From positions 1-64,000 of the forward strand of contig JAURRA010000002.1 in the NCBI GenBank assembly GCA_030835825.1: 64,000 bases of DNA. The letters are read 5' to 3'. The notes under the pieces were generated by a model, which saw only the letters and a list, made by a program, of their open reading frames with translations, searched no databases and was not told the DNA's origin. Of the stretch, positions 58,050 through 64,000 are shown piece after piece. Position 1 is the stretch's first letter, and every line of letters begins with the position of its first letter. Source of the DNA: Flavobacteriaceae bacterium (GTDB lineage Bacteria; Bacteroidota; Bacteroidia; Flavobacteriales; Flavobacteriaceae). The translations under genes were made by a program, and so were the position numbers.

Positions 58050-58108
58050 GGATTTGTTTTTGGTAAAATTAAGGATAATTTTTAGCCTATTTTCCTTATC
58101 GTTACGAT

Positions 58109-58317
58109 TTACTTTTTCTGTACAAACTCGGTTCGCAGTACAATTTTTATTTTTTGAACCCGACAGTCAATTTCATCGCTATTCTCGGTAATCGAATCCC
58201 TTTGACAACAGTACCTCTTTTGATGGTCATCCCTGCGCCTTTTACCTTGAGATCTTTGGTCGTTTTAACGCTGTCTCCGTCTTGGAGTGGGGTTCCATTG
58301 CAGTCTTTAGTTTCCAT
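58109..58317 (-). pseudogene. PhnA-domain protein gene broken by a one-base frameshift
   Basis: From the ATG at 58317 the frame reads [16 protein letters not shown]...VKGIRL, the first two thirds of a short PhnA (alkylphosphonate utilisation operon) domain protein. After the Leu codon the original frame runs to a stop at 58147 (56 codons). The -1 frame continues the domain as [13 protein letters not shown]...RTEFVQKK and stops at 58109. One missing base near position 58185 explains this; the repaired protein would have about 69 residues. It lies 24 nt after the DUF167 gene. The site (CGATTACCG) is not a known slippery heptamer, so a real deletion or an assembly error is likelier than programmed frameshifting. 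Confidence 0.8.
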
Positions 58318-58341
58318 AGAATGTTGAATTATGAAGCGGAA

Positions 58342-58569
58342 TCAGTGCGCATGAACCCGAACCAATTTGTTTTTATTTTGATGACCTTTTAGAATTTCAA
58401 TACTTTTTTTCTGTATTTGGAAATGCTTGGCCAAAATTTCAATTACCGCTTTGTTGGCTTTGTCGTCTATGGCAGGGGCATTGACCCACACCTTGAGCAA
58501 TTGTTCGTTAGCTACCAACTTGGTCAGCTTGGCGTTTGGAACCACTTTAACGGTATAAATCCATTCCAT
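58342..58569 (-). CDS. DUF167 (YggU-like) protein
   Basis: A 75-residue protein of the DUF167 family. It has VKVVPNAKLTKLV, LKVWVNAPAIDDKANKAVIEILAKHF and the C-terminal IEILKGHQNKNKLVRV. The function is unknown, although the fold is seen near RNA and metabolic enzymes. It starts 17 nt after the purA stop, and the frameshifted PhnA gene follows. Confidence 0.93.
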   Translation of the reverse strand: MEWIYTVKVVPNAKLTKLVANEQLLKVWVNAPAIDDKANKAVIEILAKHFQIQKKSIEILKGHQNKNKLVRVHAH

Positions 58570-58586
58570 TTTAACTTCGGAGCGTC

Positions 58587-59858
58587 TTATCTAAAAATAG
58601 TTTGTTTGCGGTCTGGTCCAACGGATACAATCGTGATAGGAATATCTAGTTCCTTTTCAATAAAATCGATATAGGCCAACAACTCTTGAGGCAGATCGTT
58701 CATGGTTGTCATCCCGGTCAAGTCTTCTTCCCAACCCTTAAATTTCTTATATATGGGCTTCACAAATTCTGGGGCAATGTCAAATGGAAAATGACTAATT
58801 TCTTCGCCTTTGTGTTCATAGGTCGTGCAAATTTCTATGGTGTCAAAGCCCGACAATACGTCCGCTTTCATCATCATGAGTTGTGTCACACCATTAATCT
58901 GACAACTATACTTTAATGCAACTAAATCCAACCAACCACAGCGTCTGGGACGGCCAGTTGTAGCTCCAAACTCTTGACCAACTTTTGACATGGCAGCTCC
59001 ATTATCGTCAAATAACTCCGTAGGGAATGGTCCCGAACCAACCCGTGTTGTATAAGCTTTGAAAATTCCAAAGACCTCACCGATGGCTTTTGGGGCAATC
59101 CCCAGTCCAGTACAAGCACCTGCTGCAGTAGTAGTGGAGGAGGTTACAAAGGGATAGGTGCCAAAGTCGATATCAAGCAGTGAACCCTGCGCTCCTTCTG
59201 CTAAGATGGGCTGAGAGTTTTTTATGGCCTGATGTAAAAACTCTTCGGAATCGATAAACTGAAGTGTTTTTAAGGTGTCGATAGCCTCGAAAAAATCAGT
59301 CTCTAAGGCATCTAAATCATATTCAATATCGGATTGATGAAACTTGATAAGCGTGCAATGTTTTTCGGCTAATCGGCGGTATTTTTCCTTCCAATCAGGA
59401 GATTCGATGTCACCCACGCGTATACCGTTACGGCCAGTTTTATCCATATAGGTGGGGCCAATTCCCTTAAGAGTAGATCCGATTTTCGCTTTCCCTTTTG
59501 AGGCCTCACTGGCGGCATCCAATAGACGGTGGGTTGGCATTATTAAGTGAGCCTTTCTCGAAACGAGTAAATTTTTTCGGTAGTTTATGCCTTCTTCACT
59601 CAGTTTGTCCAGTTCTTTTTTGAAGATTACGGGATCAATTACAACTCCGTTGCCAACAACATTCATGGCTTCCGAATGAAATATTCCTGAGGGTATGGTA
59701 TGCAGCACGTGTTTACGCCCATTAAAAACCAAGGTATGACCTGCATTAGGACCACCTTGAAAACGCGCGATGATGTTGTATTTTGCGGTGAGGACATCGA
59801 CAATTTTTCCTTTGCCTTCGTCACCCCACTGTAATCCAAGAAGTAAATCTACTGCCAT
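58587..59858 (-). CDS. purA: Adenylosuccinate synthetase
   Basis: Makes adenylosuccinate from IMP, Asp and GTP, the first committed step to AMP. The 423-residue protein has VDLLLGLQWGDEGKGKIVD (catalytic Asp and P-loop), QGGPNAGHTLVF, ILAEGAQGSLLDIDFGTYPFVTSS and TTGRPRRCGWLDLV. The start at 59858 (MAVDLLLGLQW) is set by the family; upstream in-frame codons belong to the end of fur. It starts 7 nt after fur. Confidence 0.98.
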   Translation of the reverse strand: MAVDLLLGLQWGDEGKGKIVDVLTAKYNIIARFQGGPNAGHTLVFNGRKHVLHTIPSGIFHSEAMNVVGNGVVIDPVIFKKELDKLSEEGINYRKNLLVSRKAHLIMPTHRLLDAASEASKGKAKIGSTLKGIGPTYMDKTGRNGIRVGDIESPDWKEKYRRLAEKHCTLIKFHQSDIEYDLDALETDFFEAIDTLKTLQFIDSEEFLHQAIKNSQPILAEGAQGSLLDIDFGTYPFVTSSTTTAAGACTGLGIAPKAIGEVFGIFKAYTTRVGSGPFPTELFDDNGAAMSKVGQEFGATTGRPRRCGWLDLVALKYSCQINGVTQLMMMKADVLSGFDTIEICTTYEHKGEEISHFPFDIAPEFVKPIYKKFKGWEEDLTGMTTMNDLPQELLAYIDFIEKELDIPITIVSVGPDRKQTIFR

Positions 59859-59865
59859 ATTGGGT

Positions 59866-60318
59866 TTATTTCTTATTGTTTTTAGTTCCGTAAAAATAGA
59901 GACAATGCTTATGAATGCTGATGTCGAATAGTTCTTCGATGGTTTGCTTAATACTTTGAATACGCGGATCACAAAACTCAATGACTTCTCCAGTGTCGCT
60001 CAATATGACATGATCGTGCTGCTTGTCGAAATAGGATTTTTCGTATTGAGATTGATTACCTCCAAATTGATGCTTGCGCACAAGGGCACATTGCTGCAGT
60101 AGTTCAATAGTATTGTAGAGGGTGGCTCTCGACACACGATAGTTTTTTTCTTTCATGGTCATATACAGAGCCTCGATATCAAAGTGTGTTTCTTGATCGT
60201 AAATTTCCTGGAGAATAGCATAACGCTCCGGCGTTTTTCGGTGCCCATTTGACTCAAGAAAAGCTGTGAAAACTTCCTTGACAATTTCCTGCTGTTTTAT
60301 ACCTGATTTTATACTCAT
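59866..60318 (-). CDS. Fur family transcriptional regulator
   Basis: A 150-residue metal-dependent repressor. The DNA-binding winged helix lies at about 25-85 ([31 protein letters not shown]). The dimer domain holds the regulatory metal ligands (HFDIEALY; H101/H103 in [27 protein letters not shown]). The structural zinc CxxC expected around residues 106-109 is replaced by LSDT. It lies in rsh-fur-purA, 19 nt after rsh and 7 nt before purA, an order conserved in Bacteroidota. Whether it senses iron, peroxide or zinc cannot be told. Confidence 0.9.
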   Translation of the reverse strand: MSIKSGIKQQEIVKEVFTAFLESNGHRKTPERYAILQEIYDQETHFDIEALYMTMKEKNYRVSRATLYNTIELLQQCALVRKHQFGGNQSQYEKSYFDKQHDHVILSDTGEVIEFCDPRIQSIKQTIEELFDISIHKHCLYFYGTKNNKK

Positions 60319-60337
60319 TGTCGAATGGCAAAGTTAG

Positions 60338-62542
60338 TTAAACTCGGACAACTTTATCTATACCATTCATGTTTTTCAAATGGTTGACCAGTTTGGTGAC
60401 ATAATTACTGTTTTTCACAGAAAGTGATAAGGTTCCATTAAATACCCCACCTTTGGTCTCAAAGCTCAAAGAATTAATATTTACGTTCATAGTGCTAGAA
60501 ATGACCTTGGTAACTTCGTTTACCAATCCGATATGATCTAGACCTGATAATTTAAGTACAACATTAAATTCTGGTTGATTGGAATCGATCCACTGCGCTT
60601 TGATAACGCGGTAGGCAAAATTGGCTTGCATGCTCAGTGCGTTTGGGCAATCGTATTTGTGAATCTTGATGCCATCGTTAATGGTTAAAAACCCAAAAAC
60701 TTTATCGCCAGGGATTGGATTACAACAGGGCGCTAATTTGTATTCCAAATGTTCACGGTCATTACCAAAAACTAATAAATCATAATTTGGCTTTGACTCG
60801 TTTGGATTGTGTTCCTGAGAGGGTTTATTCTTTCGAATGCTTCGTTTGAGGAAGCTCATCAGCATATTGCTACGCGAGGCTGAATAAGCTTTGATCATTT
60901 TACTGTCTATAGACCCTGATCCAACACGAAAAAATAAATCTAAACTGGTTTTTAGTTTGAAAAAATTAACCATCGCATTAGTTTCCTTTTCATTCAAAGG
61001 AATTTTCAGCTGTTTTAGCTTTCGTCTTAGAATTTCTTTGCCGTCCTCTGCAATAGCCTTGGTTTCTTCCTTCAAGGCAGTTTTTATTTTCGTTCTGGCT
61101 CGCGCTGTTATGGTATAATCGAGCCAGTTTTGTGATGGCTTGGCATTGGCTGAAGTAATCACTTCGACGGTATCTCCGCTCGAAAGCTGATGGTCAAGTG
61201 GTTTAAGTTGACCATTTACTTTGATGCCTCTGGTGTGCATGCCAACTTCTGTATGAATAGAATAGGCAAAATCAAGAGCCGAGGCACCCTTAGGTAAAGA
61301 TTTTAATTCACCGTTTGGTGTAAATACGAAAATTTCTCGTGCGTATAAATTGAATTTGAATTCTTCGACAAAATCTACCGCATTGATTTCATTATTTTCA
61401 ATGGCATCCTGAAGTTTATTTACCCAGACATCTAGGTTGTCTTGTTCGCCGTTGTTTTTATACTTATAATGGGCGGCAAAGCCTTTTTCGGCCAGTTCGT
61501 TCATTCTCTCACTTCTGATTTGCACTTCTACCCATTTGCCTTTTGGTCCCATCACGGTGACGTGCACGGCTTCGTAGCCTGTAGACTTGGGCGCAGAGAT
61601 CCAGTCTCTCATTCTGGTCGGATTGGGTGTGTATTGGTCAGTTACCAATGAGTAGATTTTCCACGCCAAAAATTTTTCATTTTTTTCGTTGGACTTGTAG
61701 ATAATGCGCATCGCGAATTTATCGTATACCTCTTCGTAGGATACATTCTGTTTGCGCATTTTATTTCTGATAGAATAAATGGATTTGGGTCGTCCTTTGA
61801 TAATACAGTCTATTTTTCCCTCTTCTAATGACTTTTTTAGCACCTCACTAAAGACTGAAATATATTGTTCTTGCTCGTCCTTGCTTTCTTCGATTTTTGC
61901 CTCTATCATGTCGTAAGTTTCTGGCTCCGTATATTTCAAACCCAAGTTTTCAAGTTCGGTTTTGATATTATACAAACCAATCCTATGGGCCAGAGGAGCA
62001 TAGATGTATAAAGTTTCAGAGGCGATTTTTATTTGTTTCTCACGCTTGATATCTTTCATGGTCTGCATATTGTGCAAACGATCGGCGATCTTAATAATTA
62101 TTACTCGCACATCCTCATTGATGGTCAAAAGCATCTTTCTGAAATTCTCTGCTTGGAGCGACACATGACTCTCTGCTTTGATTTTACCGATTTTGGTCAA
62201 TCCTTTGACAATTTTAGCGACATCTGTGCCACAAGCGGCCTCAATCATTTCGTGAGTGTAATCTGGATTATCCTCAACCACATCATGGAGGAGGGCAGCG
62301 GCTATTGAGGTGGTATCAAGACCTATTTCAGAGGCCACAATTCGAGCAACAGCGATAGGATGAAAGATGTACGCTTCTCCAGATTGACGCCTTTGTTCAT
62401 TATGAGCGGCCACAGCAATGTCAAATGCTTTTCTAATAAGTTTTTTATCATCCCTTGACAAGGAACGGTAGCTTACCCTAAGCAACTCTTTATAGGCAAT
62501 TTTGATTGCCCTATTTTCCGCTAAAACATCGGTTGAAGCCAT
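60338..62542 (-). CDS. Bifunctional (p)ppGpp synthetase/hydrolase Rsh
   Basis: The stringent-response enzyme of RelA/SpoT type, 734 residues. The hydrolase HD domain is intact, with HNEQRRQSGEAYIFHPIAVA and HDVVED at residues 86-91. The synthetase domain shows PKSIYSIRNKM, YDKFAMRIIYK and EVQIRSERMNELAEKGFAAHYKYK. The TGS domain is EIFVFTPNGELKSLPKGASALDFAYSIH, and an ACT domain ends the protein. Both active sites look complete. The ATG at 62542 (MASTDVLAEN) is chosen over one 11 codons upstream. It leads the rsh-fur-purA unit, which links ppGpp to purine synthesis. Confidence 0.96.
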   Translation of the reverse strand: MASTDVLAENRAIKIAYKELLRVSYRSLSRDDKKLIRKAFDIAVAAHNEQRRQSGEAYIFHPIAVARIVASEIGLDTTSIAAALLHDVVEDNPDYTHEMIEAACGTDVAKIVKGLTKIGKIKAESHVSLQAENFRKMLLTINEDVRVIIIKIADRLHNMQTMKDIKREKQIKIASETLYIYAPLAHRIGLYNIKTELENLGLKYTEPETYDMIEAKIEESKDEQEQYISVFSEVLKKSLEEGKIDCIIKGRPKSIYSIRNKMRKQNVSYEEVYDKFAMRIIYKSNEKNEKFLAWKIYSLVTDQYTPNPTRMRDWISAPKSTGYEAVHVTVMGPKGKWVEVQIRSERMNELAEKGFAAHYKYKNNGEQDNLDVWVNKLQDAIENNEINAVDFVEEFKFNLYAREIFVFTPNGELKSLPKGASALDFAYSIHTEVGMHTRGIKVNGQLKPLDHQLSSGDTVEVITSANAKPSQNWLDYTITARARTKIKTALKEETKAIAEDGKEILRRKLKQLKIPLNEKETNAMVNFFKLKTSLDLFFRVGSGSIDSKMIKAYSASRSNMLMSFLKRSIRKNKPSQEHNPNESKPNYDLLVFGNDREHLEYKLAPCCNPIPGDKVFGFLTINDGIKIHKYDCPNALSMQANFAYRVIKAQWIDSNQPEFNVVLKLSGLDHIGLVNEVTKVISSTMNVNINSLSFETKGGVFNGTLSLSVKNSNYVTKLVNHLKNMNGIDKVVRV

Positions 62543-62593
62543 GTCTAAAATTAATACATTGTGCTTGAAATGCAAGGCTGAATATAAAATAAA

Positions 62594-63376
62594 TCAAAAA
62601 CCTCTCTGTCGTTTTGCTTCAAAGATCAGAATAGCAGCTGAAACAGAAACATTCAATGAATCTATTTGGCCTGACATGGGGATTTTGATAACTTTTTGAG
62701 CAGATTCAAGCCAAAGCTGACTCAATCCTTGATCTTCAGTGCCTACAACAATGGCGGTGGGAGCGGTGAAATCTATTTGTTGATATGATTCGGCTTGCTC
62801 TAAGGCCGCCGCATAGATTGATATGTGTTTCGTCTTAAGCCAATTTATGATCTCTTCAGTCGAACCAGTGGCTACTGGGACAGTAAATATCCCACCTACT
62901 GATGACCTGATAATATTGGGGTTATATAGATCTGTTTTTGGATTAGCAATTAATACAGCATCTAATTTGGCTGCATCTGCCGTGCGAAATAAGGCGCCAA
63001 TATTGCCTGGTTTTTCTGGGGCTTCAGCAATTAAAATCAAAGGAGTAGAGGATGCCATCTTTAAATGGCTCAACTCGTGCTTTGGCATTTGAACTAGGGC
63101 TATCATCCCTTCTGTAGTGCCTCTATGTGCCAGCTTGTCATAGACTGCCTCAGAAACGGAAATATATTCATTTGGACCTATTGGCAGACTCTCGAGGGAA
63201 AGCTTATCTGAAAAGAGAAGCGTCTCAATTTTGCACCCACCATCAATTGCCAACTGAACTTCACGTCGACCTTCTACAACAAACAACCCACTAGTCTTTC
63301 GCAATTTTGACTTCAATTTTAATTGAAGTATTTGCTTTACTAGCGGGTTGCTTTGACTTGAAATATGCTTGTTCAT
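62594..63376 (-). CDS. TrmH/SpoU-family RNA 2'-O-methyltransferase
   Basis: A 260-residue SPOUT methyltransferase, probably acting on 23S rRNA or tRNA. The N-terminal substrate-binding domain begins NPLVKQILQLKLKSKLRKTSGLFVVEGRREV. The knotted SAM domain has PGNIGALFRTADAAKLDAVLI, NIIRSSVGGIFTVPV, IVVGTEDQGL and KIPMSGQIDSLNVSVSAAILIFEA. It lies 51 nt upstream of rsh on the same strand. Confidence 0.93.
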   Translation of the reverse strand: MNKHISSQSNPLVKQILQLKLKSKLRKTSGLFVVEGRREVQLAIDGGCKIETLLFSDKLSLESLPIGPNEYISVSEAVYDKLAHRGTTEGMIALVQMPKHELSHLKMASSTPLILIAEAPEKPGNIGALFRTADAAKLDAVLIANPKTDLYNPNIIRSSVGGIFTVPVATGSTEEIINWLKTKHISIYAAALEQAESYQQIDFTAPTAIVVGTEDQGLSQLWLESAQKVIKIPMSGQIDSLNVSVSAAILIFEAKRQRGF

Positions 63377-63426
63377 TTCTTTCTAATCAGCCTATGAGCT
63401 AAGGTCGAAAGATACTACTTTTTGAT

Positions 63427-64000
63427 CTAGTTGGACTCGTATTTCTTTTTGTAGCGCTGCCATAACTCAGTTTGATGACTTTCTAAACTGACCTCACGAC
63501 CATCGATATAAGCTTTAGTCAATCTGTTCCCCATCATCTCCAGGGCATCACCCTCACTAATAAATAAAGTAGCACTTTTACCTACTTCCAGCGTTCCGTA
63601 ATTATCATCAATACCCAGGATTTTAGCTGTGTTGGCTGTAATCATACTTAAAGCAACTTCTCTGTCCAATCCTTGTCCGACGGCTTGACCAGCAAAAAAG
63701 GGTAAATTTCTACTTTGAAAATTAGCTTTTCCACCAGTATTAAGTCCAACAAGTACACCCGCATCTGACAATAATTTCGGTAGTTTGTAGGGCATGTCAT
63801 AGTCGTGATCTTGCGATCTCGGTAATCTGTGCGTATTACTTAACAGTACGCCAACACTCTCGCTCTTGAGCAGGTCAGCTACTTTATAGGCCTCTTCAGC
63901 CCCAACTAAAACCAGTTTCAATTGATATTTTTTCGAGAAACCGACGGCATCAGTAATGCCTTTTTCATCGCCGACATGAACATAGAGATTCTGATAGCCT
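63427..64000 (-). CDS. Amidohydrolase (imidazolonepropionase-like), 3' part only
   Basis: The C-terminal 190 residues of a metal-dependent amidohydrolase. The 5' end lies outside the window, and the reading frame stays open to base 64000. Typical tail elements are ALSMITANTAKILGIDDNYGTLEVGKSATLFI and RLTKAYIDGREV. A likely metal-site region VHVGDEKGITDAV appears near the cut. The domain closes the TIM-barrel with its beta-strand composite. Without the N-terminus it cannot be said whether it is exported, as many Bacteroidota relatives are. It is downstream of nothing visible and 50 nt before the TrmH-type gene. Confidence 0.85.
   Translation of the reverse strand, partial: GYQNLYVHVGDEKGITDAVGFSKKYQLKLVLVGAEEAYKVADLLKSESVGVLLSNTHRLPRSQDHDYDMPYKLPKLLSDAGVLVGLNTGGKANFQSRNLPFFAGQAVGQGLDREVALSMITANTAKILGIDDNYGTLEVGKSATLFISEGDALEMMGNRLTKAYIDGREVSLESHQTELWQRYKKKYESN

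Noticed and set aside
58175-58195. Programmed -1 frameshift in the PhnA gene
   Set aside because: The site CGATTACCG is not an X XXY YYZ slippery heptamer and no downstream pseudoknot is evident; a deletion or sequence error is simpler.

Overview
This window is a stretch of core chromosome from a member of the Bacteroidota. The evidence is the gene set and order: tRNA-Gly/tRNA-Thr/tuf/tRNA-Trp/secE/nusG/rplKAJL/rpoBC followed by a DUF3467 gene; rpmB-rpmG-DUF4295; rsh-fur-purA; an OstA-like outer-membrane protein; tandem DUF368 genes; and bshC. Upstream of several operons there are TTTG-N16..19-TANNTTTG type promoters, and Shine-Dalgarno sequences are scarce, both as expected for this phylum. 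I cannot place it more finely than phylum. There is no sign of phage, transposon, CRISPR, plasmid functions or foreign base composition, and no intergenic stretch longer than about 250 bp.

Layout. 1-13119 (+): tRNA, translation and transcription super-operon. 13121-14710 (-): prfC. 14814-17011 (+): idi, a PTPS-family enzyme, manA and a small unknown gene. 17012-20072 (-): a secreted hydrolase and htpG. 20199-21575 (+): fabH and a CoA-binding protein. 21546-23003 (-): sodium/solute symporter. 23113-30919 (+): recR, glycosyltransferase, 2-oxo acid dehydrogenase E2, exonuclease, FAH-family enzyme, cinA, rpmB, rpmG, DUF4295, rimO. 30916-36558 (-): lipid-linked sugar transfer pair, di-heme peroxidase lipoprotein, M14 peptidase. 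36666-48746 (+): bshC, guaA, LysM/binding-protein fusion, OsmC, pyrG, yidC, mnmA, flavin monooxygenase-like, mazG. 48743-64000 (-): DUF349 protein, aroE, two DUF368 transporters, TPR protein, aminotransferase, OstA-like protein, a frameshifted PhnA gene, DUF167, purA, fur, rsh, an rRNA methyltransferase, and an amidohydrolase cut by the window edge.

How they fit together. The genes cover protein synthesis and quality (ribosomal proteins, EF-Tu, RF3, RimO, MnmA, HtpG, YidC/SecE), RNA synthesis, nucleotide synthesis (GuaA, PyrG, PurA) with the stringent-response enzyme Rsh beside PurA, envelope building (FabH, OstA-like, DUF368 undecaprenyl-phosphate carriers, glycosyltransferases), and housekeeping of damaged nucleotides and thiols (MazG, CinA, BshC, OsmC).

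Most unusual points. (1) All five convergent gene junctions have either one base or none between the stop codons, or overlap, while every hairpin-plus-T-tract terminator I found lies between co-directional genes. (2) Two complete intrinsic terminators stand back to back between rplL and rpoB. (3) A PhnA-domain gene is broken by one missing base. (4) The E2 acyltransferase has Asn in place of the catalytic Asp of its HxxxDG motif. (5) The Fur protein lacks its structural CxxC. (6) Several TANNTTTG -7 elements lie so close to the ATG that the mRNAs may be leaderless. I found no convincing new multi-gene system; this is conserved chromosome.
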